Below, in pieces: positions 35,921 through 47,041 of a stretch of DNA of 64,000 nucleotides. The DNA lies in assembly GCA_029255685.2 (NCBI GenBank), contig CM055313.2, positions 40,628,079 through 40,692,078 of the forward strand, given 5' to 3'. Origin of the DNA: Silene conica (Eukaryota > Streptophyta > Magnoliopsida > Caryophyllales > Caryophyllaceae). Within the stretch, counting starts at the first letter, position 1. Each line of letters starts with the position of its first letter. Under the pieces are notes generated by a model. The model saw only the letters and a program-made list of their open reading frames with translations, did no database searches and was not told where the DNA came from. A program made the position numbers and the translations under genes.

Positions 35921-36290
35921 GATGATAAGTCTCTTTCAACCTTATTGCTGGTCGTGCAGTAATAGTTGTTGCACTGTTGTCTTATTGGTACTACATTGTT
36001 ATCGTGCTGCTGCCCTTACGTATTACCGCTGCCCTTACGTATCAGATCGGTCTTGTCGCGGCCTGTGATGTTAAGTCTCTTTCAACCTTATTGCTGGTCG
36101 TGCAGTAATAGTTGTTGCACTGCTGTCTTATTGGTACTACATTGTTATCGTGTTGCTGCCCTTATGTATTACCGTTGCCCTTACGTATCAGATCGATCGT
36201 GTCGCGGCCTGTGATGCTAAGTCTCTTTCAACCTTATTACTGATGGCGGTGCAGTAATAGTTGCTGCACTGCTGTCTTATTGGTAGGTTA
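35921..36290. repeat. Tandem repeat, about 146 bp x 2.5, inside the CACTA element
   Basis: The phrase AAGTCTCTTTCAACCTTATT recurs at about 35927, 36072 and 36218, giving periods of 145 and 147 bp. Units share the stretch around GCCCTTACGTATCAGATCG. The frame at 35966-36214 is an artefact of the repeat. Confidence 0.88.
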
Positions 36291-36829
36291 CGACTCAACC
36301 TATGACAAATAATGTGTGCGCCTTAATTAGATGGAAGCCTCAAACCAGGAATCTCGCCCTTGGTAGCCAACCAAAGCAGTAGTAAGTTTTATAGTGTCGA
36401 CTGGAAGTGGGAGTGTTTCGGCATCCAATTATATAATTGATTTTCTTGTCCTTATATCAGTCAAATTGGATTGGATATTCAAACTGGAGAGCTAGCCCCT
36501 TTATTCTAGAGCTAGACAGAGCTGCATTCGAGCTTAGGATAAGAAGATGGTCTTTCTTCTCCAAAGCATTCAAAAGTGGGAATAGGAGATTCTCTTATAG
36601 ATGGCGTTACAGATAGAAAAGGAGTGAGTTCTTTAATACAATTTGTAAATAGCACAAGAGAAAGCATATTACTAGCTCTAGCAGTTACAGTCTTCCCTTT
36701 TCTTCTTTAGTTTTAGGAAGTTTGGTAAAGGACATTTTTCTATTGGCCATATATATGTGATGTTTGTGTAAGTGTGTACATAATCGATTCACACACACTA
36801 ATATTATTTGACATTGACTTGTACTGTAG

Positions 36830-36976
36830 TATTTGCTTGGAACTTCTAGCACTTATTCACAAGAGTCAATTGACGAGTTAAAAGATATATGGGCGGAATA
36901 TTTCTTCATCCAAGTTGAAGATGACAAAGAAGAGGACATCGATGATATTGACCAGATGGGTGCTCGTAACGCGTGA
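36830..36976 (+). CDS. Terminal exon-like frame in the CACTA element (48 codons)
   Basis: Follows a splice-acceptor-like TGTAG and reads YLLGTSSTYSQESIDELKDI, then WAEYFFIQVEDDKEEDIDDIDQ, to a TGA stop. The pattern YSQE(S)IDELK..WAEYF resembles, from memory, the C-terminal tail of Ulp1-like (C48) peptidase proteins that plant CACTA elements often carry; no catalytic residues are in this exon. It looks like the last exon of a mostly lost gene. Function is uncertain. Confidence 0.4.
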   Translation, partial: YLLGTSSTYSQESIDELKDIWAEYFFIQVEDDKEEDIDDIDQMGARNA

Positions 36977-37299
36977 ATGGTTTATATTAGTTGTCGAATT
37001 TGTTAAACTTATTAGTTTATTATTATCAGGTAGTTAGTGTGTTCTTGTCCAACTTTCTTAGTTGAAAAATACGAACTATGTTGCGATTATTTCTTTATTA
37101 TTGGTGGAAACAATTGTTGTTTTGGTCAGAAGATTGGATATACATTGAATTTGTAACAACTCAGCTTATTTTGATTTTGAATAAAAAGAATGATTATGAG
37201 GTGCAGCTGTATGAATTTCGTATGTATTTCCATAAATGTAATAGGTACGTAGTAGCAGGTGCTGTATGTAGCCTTATTTAATAAAAAAAAAGCCAAAAG

Positions 37300-37475
37300 C
37301 AAAGACACCAGTTGTAAATGGGCCTGGTCTCATAGTTATATACAAAGACACCGGGTGTAGATGAGAGTGGTGTCATAGATATATGCCAAAGACACCGGGT
37401 GCAGATGGGAGTGGTGTCATAAATATATGCCAAAGACACCGGACATAATTGATAACATGTATAAGTCAAAGACAC
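37300..37475. repeat. CACTA subterminal tandem repeats, about 44 bp x 4
   Basis: CAAAGACACC begins at 37300, 37343, 37387 and 37431. The units contain GGTGTCATA and ATATATGC. Further looser copies follow to 37600. Such subterminal arrays are typical transposase-binding regions in CACTA elements. Confidence 0.88.
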
Positions 37476-37724
37476 CAGTTATTATTAAAAACAAGTCTCT
37501 TTATTTGTTAGATAAGACACCAGTTCCTCCAACAGGTTTCTTAACCAAAGACACCTATGACCTAGACACCTGTTATAAACAGGTGTCTAAGGCCTTTTTC
37601 AACAGGTTTCTTTGGCCTTTTTTGTAGTAGTGGTTGGTGGTGGTTCTTTGTGGTTTTACAGCGAGTTTTGTCAAGGGTGTTCAAACGCGGGTTTCCGGGT
37701 CTGATGGTGATGCTGGGAATGTCG

Positions 37725-38797
37725 TGTGGGGAATAAAGCATGTATTCGCCCTAAACTTGCAGGATTATAATGAAAATTACAGTTGTGATTATTGTGATAA
37801 GATAAATAAAAACATGAAAAAGAATACAACCTTGGATCCTTGCTTGAATAGGCCTAAGAACAGGAATTAAAGTAAATTCCCTCCTATAACTTGCACCCAA
37901 GACTTTGTTTGAGATGATGACGCGTGTGCTAGAAAGTACTCTCCAATTGCCTTGCAATATGGGGAGAGTTATTGAGGTTTTAGATGTGAGATCTGAGTTT
38001 TGGGAGAAGAATGCTCTCAAAACCCTAATTGTGAGAATTATGATTCAATAGTCCCTGACATAAGGAGAAAGACTCTCCTTATGTAGCTTTAAGGGGGGCG
38101 GCCGAATTGGTCTTCGGTAAGGGTGGGCTTTCTCCACTCTTACCTTATTCCTTTGCGTGATTCGACCCAATTTGCTAAATATTATTTGCGGGAATTTTAT
38201 TATAAATCGCATACGTGTTATCAGATATTAATGCAGTCGATGTATTAATAACGGTCTGATAAAATTACGATATTGTATAATTACCCAAATTAATATAACT
38301 GTTTATATTAATACGCGAATACAATATTTAATTAAATATAACCGTTTATATTTAATTTACGAATTAATCATGTAATCCGTATTAGCTAAAATTATTTAAT
38401 CCGTATTAAATAAATAATAATCTCAACATCATATTGACTAATTTAATAGTCAATACCTCTGACTAACTGTTTAGTCGTATCCGACATAAATGTGATTGTA
38501 TTTTCATACCTTCACATCTCTCAAACGTGTCCTATAGGTGTGACGTATAGGGACCAGTTGATCACCGCCATCCGTATGACAATAACGTCAAACTTATCTA
38601 GCAAGCCAACCGTTATTGATAAACGTGGATCAACTGGTAATAATACTGAAGTATGCCCTTGTGATCCTTAAAGAGATTTAATAAGTCATTGTACTTAATT
38701 GTCAAGGACACCAGCCCCAACAATCTCCCACTTGTCCGTACAAGGGTATGTGCAATGACGTTATCACACTACATGTGGAGGACACAAGGCTCAAACA
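37725..38797 (-). repeat. CopE 3' LTR
   Basis: TGTGGGG...CTCAAACA. Homologous to the CopD LTR over 37725-38722, plus the extra stretch 38723-38797. It carries the conserved stem-loop near 38545-38635. Confidence 0.9.
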
Positions 38798-39585
38798 AAC
38801 TCCCATTTGTCCGTACAAGTGTAGGTGTGATAACCGATTCTCATATCGTTTTAAAATTTCTCCCACTCAATGTAAGACAATTTGCAAATCCGCATTTGCA
38901 AATGTCGTATCTCACAAGCGATCTGTATTAAGAGTGGTTTCCCCGACTAGAGAGTAACTTAACTGATAACACGAATCTGTATTCGAGCATGGCCATGCAT
39001 TTCAGTTGCTACTCCTCGAGTGGCCCTGAGAAATGATAAAATCCTGATAAGGGTTTGGATATTTCCCTCAACTCGAATCCTGCCGATATCGCGCAGCATG
39101 AAATAACCCAGAAAAAATCCTCTTGGCCCCTGTTACGATGACCGTGGGAAAGAAACCAAAGTTACCCAAAATCTGCCTTAATCTCAAGAGACAGTTGAAA
39201 GTCAAAAGACTCGACTCTAAGGAACACTATGGAGGTCCTATCCACGACCTGACACCCAATGTTATAAAACATTTAGGACTCCATAACGTTGTCACAGGGT
39301 GTCCTACGAGATATCCGTATAACTCGCCTTTGTGATTGGTCAGTCATCCGCGTGACTTTTGGCTCGTTGAACCCACCATCAACCAACGTCACAAAATGAT
39401 TACCTGAGTTATCAGCTCAAGTGGGTAATCAAGGACTAAAACGATGTAATGTTATTCAGTTCACTTTGTGGTGTTCAAAATTGGCGTACAATTCCACATG
39501 AAAAACAAAACATTATATATCATAACAATGAGGTTGAATAGAGTACACTAGAAAATGAATTATTACATGAATTCATAAAAGAGTA
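38798..39585 (-). other. CopE 3' untranslated region
   Basis: Homologous to CopD 23770-24557, starting with a purine tract (CAAATGGGAGTT in sense). A small frame near 39123-39335 recurs in CopD (24095-24307) and simply reflects shared non-coding sequence. Confidence 0.85.
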
Positions 39586-42500
39586 CTACAACTTAGGAAC
39601 ACATCTAATTCCCATGGAATGAATGTGCCCTTCATGCTTATCTGGTGGTAATGCTTTAGTGAGAGGATCAGCTATGTTGTCATCCATAGCGATCTTATCA
39701 ATGAAAATCTCCTTTTGCTCCACGTAATCTCTGATTAGATGAGCTTTCCGTTGAACATGCCTAGCCTTGTTGCTAGACTTATGCTCCTTAGCTTGGAAGA
39801 TGGCACCTTTATTATCACAATAAACGGTGATTGGGTCATTCGAACTAGGCACTACTGATAGTCCTTGTAAGAATTGACGCATCCATATTGCTTCCTTAGC
39901 TGCTTCTGAGGCGGCATAGTACTCGGACTCAGTCGTAGAATCTGCTGTAACACTCTGTTTAGAACTTTTCCAGCTGACAGCAGCGCCATTAAGAGTAAAA
40001 GCGAATCCAGACTGAGATTTCGAGTCATCTCGATCCGTTTGGAAGCTAGCATCGGCGTAACCCGTGGCGCAGAGCGTTGAGTCACCTCCATAAGTCAATC
40101 CCCAATCTTTAGTCCTCCGTAGGTACTTAAGAATGTTTGTCATGGCCATCCAGTGTTGTTCACCTGGATGAGCTTGGAATCGACTGGTCATACTCAATGC
40201 ATATGCAACGTCTGGACGTGTGCATATCATGGCATACATGATCGATCCTATTGCCGAAGTATAAGGAATCCGACTCATGCGCTCTTTCTCTTCCAATGTC
40301 TTAGCTTCTTGAGACTTGCTCAAGTGAAGCCCAGTAGTCATAGGAAGGAACCCTTTCTTGGAGTTCGTCATGTTGAATCTCTCTAGAATCTTATCTATGT
40401 AAGACTCCTCACTGAGAGACAACATCTATCGTGATCTATCCCTGTAGACACGGATGCCCAAAATTCTCTGTGCCTCTCCCAGATCTTTCATCTGGAAATG
40501 GTTTTTCAACCATGCTTTAACCGAAGAAAGGAGAGGTATGTCATTCCCAATCAAGAGTATGTCATCGACATACAGTACTAGGAAGACAATCTTGCTCCCA
40601 CTCGACTTGATATAGAGACATGGTTCCTCGACTGATCGAACGAATCCATTCTCTTTTATCACTTGGTCGAAGCGATGATTCCAACTCCGTGATGCTTGCT
40701 TAAGTCCATAGATGGAACACTTAAGCTTGCAGACCTTCTTAGGATGTACTGGATCTATAAAACCCTCGGGTTGTACCATGTACAACTCTTCCTCCAAATA
40801 AACGTTTAAGAAGGCGGTTTTAACGTCCATTTGCCATATTTCATAATCGTGAAATGCGGCGATCGCTAAGATAATCCGAATGGAACGTAACATGACTACG
40901 GGTGCAAAGATCTCATCGTAGTGCAAGCCTGGCACTTGGGTGAAACCTTTAGCAACTAGTCGTGCCTTGTGGATATCTTGTTTTCCTTCCACGACATGCT
41001 TTATCTTGTAAAGCCATTTGCATTGAAGGGGGCATACCTTTGCAGGTAGGTGCACAAGATCCCACACGTTGTTCTTATACAAGGAGTCCATCTCGGATTG
41101 CATGGCTTCTAGCCATAGCTTTGAGTCAGAACTGGTCATGGCACCTTTATAGGTTGTGGGTTCATTACCCTCTAGGAGTAAGACGTCATCCATATCATGT
41201 TCCTCGACCATACCAATGTATCTGTCCGGAGGAATGGAGACTCTTCCCGACCTCCTAGGTTCCTCAGGAATATCTACCGCAGCCTCGGTTGAAGGAACTG
41301 TTTCCTCCAATGGTTGCTCGGTAGTTGGTTCTTGAACCTCCGATAAATCGAAGGTTCTATTACTCGACTTGTTCTCGAGAAATTCTTTCTCTAAGAACGT
41401 TGCACTAGCCGCAACAAAAACACGTTGTTCGGTTGGCGAGTAGAAGTAATGACCAAAAGTTCCCTTTGGATAGCCTATAAAGTATGTCTTGACCGATCGC
41501 GGGCCGAGCTTATCCTCGTGTCTCCACTTGACATAAGCCTCGCAGCCCCAAACCCGAATAAAGGACAAGTTAGGGACCGTTCCCTTCCATAATTCGAATG
41601 GAGTCTTGTTAACAGCTTTAGACGGACTTCGGTTAAGAATTAGAGCGGCCGACAAAAGAGCAGAGCCCCACAATGAATCAGGCACAACGGTGTGACTCAT
41701 CATGGATCGAACCATATCGAGTAGAGTTCGATTTCTCCGTTCGGACACACCATTTAATTGTGGTGTTCCAGGTGGAGTTAACTGTAGAACGATGCCACAG
41801 TCTTTAATGTGTTGATCAAACTCGTGTGAAAGATACTCACCACCACGATCAGAACGTAGTGCTTTAATCTTTCTTCATAGTTGGTTCTGTACCCGATTCT
41901 GGTATTCTTTGAACTTGTCAAAGGATTAACTTTTGTGCTTCATTAAGTAGACATAGCCATATCTACTCAAATCATCCGTGAAAGTGATGAAATACCTATA
42001 GCCTTCTCGTGCGTTGATCGACATAGGGCCACATACGTCCGTATGTATGAGTCCTAATAGGTCGGCAGCGCGCATTCCAACACCTTTGAAGGAAATACGA
42101 GTCATCTTACCGATGAGACATGATTCACACGTGCCATATGATTCGAAATCAAAGGGCGAGATAGCTCCATTCGATCCGTATGAGCTGTTTCACGCGTTTC
42201 TCATTTATGTGTCCCATACGACAATGCCATAGGTAAGTTTGATCTTTGTCACCTACCTTTAATCTCTTGTTATTCAAATGTAATATCTCGGTGTTTTGAT
42301 CCAAAACATAAATTCCATTCATGGAAACTGCCTAGCCATAAATCATATTGTGTAAGGAGAAAATACAGCTATTATTCTCTGTTACAAATGAAAAACCGAG
42401 TTTGTCAAGCGCAGAGACTGAAATAATGTTTTTGGACAAACAAGGAACATAATAACAGTTATATAAAGATAACTCGAATCCACTTGGAAGCTGGATCACG

Positions 42501-43577
42501 TATGTTCCCCTCGAGATTGCAGAAACACGTGCTCCATTCCCGACACGCAGGTCAACCTCACCCTTGATTAGGGGTTCTTGGTTTTGGAGGCCCTGCACAT
42601 GATTACATAGATGAGAACCACAACCAGTATCTAGTACCCAAGTTCCGTAACTTGCATGGTTAATCTCAATCATGTGAATAAAAGAAGAAGAAGACATACC
42701 AACAGGAGTAACGTGGCCTGCCTTAATGTCCTCACGATACACGGGGCATGAGCGCGTCCAATGCCCAGTCTTGTGGCAATGGTGGCATTCCATGCTAGTA
42801 TCCTTGCTCTTTGTTTTGCCCTGTGAGTTGCTCGACTTACCTGGCCCACTCTTAGTAATTCCTGACTTCTTAAACATGGGCTTGCCTACTGTTAGGTCGC
42901 CCTGAGCTTTAGCTTTACCCTTACCCTTACCCTTACTGGAGATCATGACAACATCTTGCTTCACGCTCCCACTTAATTTTAGATCCTTCTCGGTCTGTAC
43001 GAGAAGGGAGTGGAGCTCATGAGGAGTCTTCTTCATGTCGTTCATGTAATAGTTGGCCCTGAAGAGGGCGAACCCATCATGAAGCGAATGAAGCATTCGA
43101 TCAACGATTATGTTCTCACTAATCTTGCAGTTTAGGGCCACCAGTTTCTCGATATTCTCAATCATGTGAAGAATATGCGGGCTAACTGCTTGGCCCTTCT
43201 GGAGTTTCGCCTCAAAGAAGCGACATGTATGCTCATAAGAAACAATCCTCGGAGCCTTTGAGAATTCGTTAGTGAGCGTGGTGAAAATCTTGTTTGCACC
43301 ATGGGCTATGAAGCGTCTTTGCAAATTGGATTCCATTGCATAGATGAGCGCGAACTTCGTTAGCTCTAGCTCTAGTTCCTGGGTGTGCCGGAATTGGCTC
43401 AGTTAAGTACTTTAGCTTTCCGTCAGCAATGGCAGCATTCCGTAGTGCTGCCTCCCAGTCAGAGAAGTTTGACCCATCATTCCTCAGTCTAGTAGACTGA
43501 TTCATGGAGTCCATGAAGGCTTTAAGCCAGGATTCACGTGCTAGCTTGGCACTTGGCATTGGGTCTTCACCAGCCAT
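39586..43577 (-). pseudogene. CopE gag-pol remnant
   Basis: Homologous along its length to the CopD polyprotein: gag with zinc knuckle CHHCHKTGHWTRSC, protease DTGCGSHLCN, integrase part, reverse transcriptase with YVDD, and RNase H with GYADASF and TESEY. It is broken at about four or five points and so treated as a fossil. The high similarity to CopD shows that both come from one recently active family. Confidence 0.92.
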
Positions 43578-45374
43578 TAGTTATAAAGCAGTTTAATTGA
43601 ACGTGTTCTACACTGAAAAGAAGATAAAACAGAACCATATAAGCAACTCATTGTTGTGATTTAAGTCTATATTAAAATGTATTTAAACTCGTAGACTCAT
43701 GCATTTATATAATTGATCTCCCTCAAGAATTATATAAACGATCCCAAGACTCAATTTCCGTATATTGATAAGCCCATAGCTTGGCTAATTCCACCGTTGG
43801 AACTCTTGGTCGATAGATTTCCGTAAATCCTATCTATTAGTCCATTTCAGTCGCTAGATAGTATCTAGTGACCATGATGTTGAGATAAAATAAATCATCT
43901 GTTCCCACTTACCCGACGTAGAAGGGGTCATATTATGCCTACCGACGAAGAAGGGATTCATGGGAGTCTGATTTATAAACACTAGTCTCAATTTTTGGTT
44001 ATACGAGGAAGACCCCATCAACTTATATTTAACCATTTTAAGTGAACTAATATCTAGCATATGCGTGAATGAATGAAATAAAGTGATGGCTTTGCAATTG
44101 ACATGTGACATCTGTATTGTCACAGAAAACTAACGCGTAACCTCTACATGTGTCAGTTTTCAGGCATGTTATAGGTGGTTTGGTTTTAGGCGGAATATGA
44201 TGCAAGCTATTATCGATGAAAGCATAAAATTAATGCAATAAACGTAAATAAAAGTCCTAGTGTGGCCTATCCTACCAAAATAAACATAAAAACAACTTTG
44301 GAATCCACCGTTGGACCCTAGAAGCTTGTCTTGATGTTCCATCTTGGTCCTTGCAGCGGGAGTGAGCATCCGGTCTCCGTCTTCGGTCTTCACAAAATTA
44401 CTAATTTAAAATACAAATATAACCTATTTACATTCTAATTTAAATACAAAAGTAATTACATGGCAAAAACCCAAAAACGGAGATTAAAGATCTCAAAATT
44501 ACAAGCAAGACTGTGTTCCATCATTACGGTAACACAATCTACTAAGGCCACACTAAGTTACAACCGTTTGCAAAAATAAATACGTTATTGAAAGCATTCA
44601 CAAGGCATTCAACAAGACGATAAATAAAATGCATCAACTAAATAAAATTAATACATGACATAATACTGTTATTATGATTAACAAATTTTACCAAACCACC
44701 TTACGGGATTAAAATTATGTGATTATACCGTTTTAATCACCCAATTTTAATAAATCTATAATCCATTATCTTAAACCGTTTTAAAATAATATGTATCAAA
44801 CGAGTGTGAATCGATTCACAAAATTAATAATATACTATTTCCGTATATAGTATATTACTAAGGGCCATGAGAAAATAAAACAGGTTATTTTCGAAAAGGA
44901 AAAAAGAAACGACGACTGTTACAGGGAGGAGGTCGACCGACCACAACATGGGGTCGACCGACCTCCAGACGAGAAACAGGAATTTTCTGCAACAGCATTA
45001 GTTGTCGACCGACCTATCAATCAGGTCGACCGACCACCAGACAGTAAAAACGAGTTTCAGAAAACGCAAAACGCTGCAGCTTTTAAAATCAAAACAAGTT
45101 TTTACCTTTTAAACTTTGATTAAAACGAGTAAATCAAAATTAACATCAACAAGGGTTCACATATTGTCAAGAATATCGATTAATTAACAATATGTAAACA
45201 GGAATCCAAAACAAGATCGATTACTCACAAAAGAAAGACTGTCGAAACAGAAAAATACGCAGGAGGCGGTCGACCGACCGCAACAGGGGGTCGATCGACC
45301 GACTTAGCGGCAGAACATGATTTTTCAGTTTTTAAAACTTTATGAAAAACACAAAAGTAAAATTTCATGGCCTT
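43578..45374 (-). other. CopE 5' leader with palindrome cassettes
   Basis: Aligns with the CopD leader. It carries the shared hairpin (43812-43834) and the repeated motif (43903-43963). At the places where CopD has ACTCGATCGAGT cassettes, CopE has GGTCGACCGACC cassettes: pairs at 44931-44963, 45003-45035 and 45268-45300, each 21 bp apart. The last ends 75 bp from the primer site. Confidence 0.88.
44931..45300. repeat. Palindrome cassette pairs in the CopE leader (3 pairs)
   Basis: Starts at 44931/44952, 45003/45024 and 45268/45289; every pair is 21 bp apart with 9-bp spacers that differ. Flavour GGTCGACCGACC, with one GGTCGATCGACC. Confidence 0.96.
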
Positions 45375-45386
45375 GCTCTGATACCA
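45375..45386 (-). other. CopE primer binding site
   Basis: The minus strand reads TGGTATCAGAGC, two bases from the LTR at 45389. Confidence 0.93.
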
Positions 45387-45388
45387 CT

Positions 45389-45506
45389 TGTGGGGAATAA
45401 AGCATGTATTTGCCCTAAACTTGCAGGATTATAATGAAAATTACAGTTGTGATTATTGTGATAAGATAAATAAAAACATGAAAAAGAATACAACCTTGGG
45501 TCCTTG
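45389..45506 (-). repeat. CopE 5' LTR, first piece
   Basis: Beginning (on plus) of the CopE LTR, up to the AthC insertion; its last five bases CCTTG are the target copy. The LTR continues at 53610. Confidence 0.9.
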
Positions 45507-47041
45507 TGATGCCCGTCGTTGAGGGTACCAAAGATAAAATTTATAATTCCTAACTTAAACAATTAGATAGTGAAAGCCAGGGTCGAACCACAAGGAGGTG
45601 GGGGATGTTTATTGTCTTAATGTTAATGTTTAAAGGTAACAAATTTGAGGTTTGATTGGTTGATTACTATCTCTAAAGCAAAGATTAAAATAAAACAAGA
45701 ATTAAAAGATGAGAGTAAAATATAATAAAAGAGGATGCTAGGATGTTCGGGTAATAAATAGCTAAGGTAAAATAAATCCTAAGGTCAACATGTATTGCAG
45801 TCGCGTAAGGGGGTGTAACATATCTTTTTAGGTCTATGCTACCTAATAGCTCCTTTCGGCCTATGCTATTAGTTCCTAGGTCTCACAATTATTGGGTGTC
45901 AACAATAAGGGTGATTCCTAAATCCCAGGTCACATACCTTTCAGCCTTGAGTAACCTATCCGTCTTAAGGTGTAAACCAATGCCCTTCCCGTATCTTTCA
46001 ATCTTGGGTAGGTCATTACTAACATCCTACAAGTCTCCTTATGGTCTCATTGCAGGATATTATAATTGACAAGAAAAGACGAAATAAGAAAACATACGCG
46101 AGTGGTCGACCGACCGGCTACTCCAGTCGGCCGACCACGGCCTCGGTCGACCGACTGACTATTCCAGTCGGCCGACCGTGGTCCTGCTACAAGTCGGTTT
46201 TTCGGATTTTATTTACCTCTGCATATTATCCCCTACATCCTAACATATGAAAATTAGCTACTCATGGTTGTTAAGACGATTGTAAAATTGGGAATAAACA
46301 TGGAGAACATAGTAAATAATCTAAGCATGCAAGATTCAATAAAGCTTGGGATTCTAACTTAACAATTGTAATAAAAACAAGAACTATACTAAAAAGCTAG
46401 ATTAAAAGAGTAATTACCACAATTGGAATTAGGGCAGAAAGAAACTAACTTTATTGAATGCTTGAGAATTGTTGAAAGATTACAAAACTAAAGCTTGAAT
46501 GAAACTAAATATGAATTTGATAAAAGATGGTCTAAGATATATGATAGTTGATATCTAACCCTAATCACAAGATTGGCTTATATATAAAGAAACTAAGAGT
46601 TTCCTAAAGACTCTAGTTCTACTTTATTTCCGAAAAGAATCGCATGGGCTTCGCTTGAGGTCGGTCGACCGCTTTTTTTCTGGACTTCTTTTATTTCCGG
46701 CCCTTCTTGAAAATTGGGCTTTATGAAAATCAGGCCTGGTCGGCCGACCCGTTTAGCTGGTCGGTCGACCGCTTCTGAACGGAAGTCTTCGGATTTTCTT
46801 CTGTTTTGACTCTTGGTACTTGATTTTGACTCCAGTTGACTTTCCATTTATTCCTTAATTAAGCAAAAGACTTGAGGATACGAATTTGGTGCCAAATCGT
46901 CTCTTTTCCGCATAAATCTGCAAAAGTGCATAAAAATACGAAAGTACACAATTTGTGGGAAATAAAGGCTAAAACATAGTAAATGAGCGACCAAATACGT
47001 GTAAAAATAGATGTAAAACATCATAAAATAGACACGTATCA
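45507..47041 (-). repeat. AthC 3' LTR
   Basis: TGATGCCCGTCG...ACGTATCA. TATA-like box on minus at 46578-46588 (TATATATAAG). Cassettes at 46104-46177 (four units), a single 12-mer at 46659-46670, and a pair at 46738-46770. The nearest cassette is 71 bp upstream of the TATA box. Confidence 0.93.
46104..46770. repeat. Palindrome cassettes in the AthC 3' LTR
   Basis: Units start at 46104, 46125, 46145, 46166 (spacings 21, 20, 21), then 46659, 46738 and 46759 (21). Variants of GGTCG-RY-CGACC. The LTR at the other end has the same set plus one more unit beside 53206. Confidence 0.95.

Larger units (their letters stand above)
32689..37632 (+). mobile_element. CACTA (En/Spm-type) DNA transposon, reduced
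   Basis: 4944 bp. Terminal inverted repeats are CACTACTACAAAAAAG at both ends (16 bp perfect), with the 3-bp target duplication GTT at 32686-32688 and 37633-37635; these are hallmarks of the CACTA superfamily. Subterminal repeats with core GACACC(G/A)G crowd both ends, notably four units of about 44 bp at 37300-37475. The middle has no full transposase; only short exon-like stretches remain. It is non-autonomous or captured-gene bearing. The strand is given by the exon-like pieces and is tentative. Confidence 0.93.

Noticed and set aside
46041-46250. GRPT-rich small frames in Athila LTRs (also 52588-52797 and 63054-63272)
   Set aside because: They arise from the palindrome cassettes in LTR DNA and appear in both LTRs of AthC.
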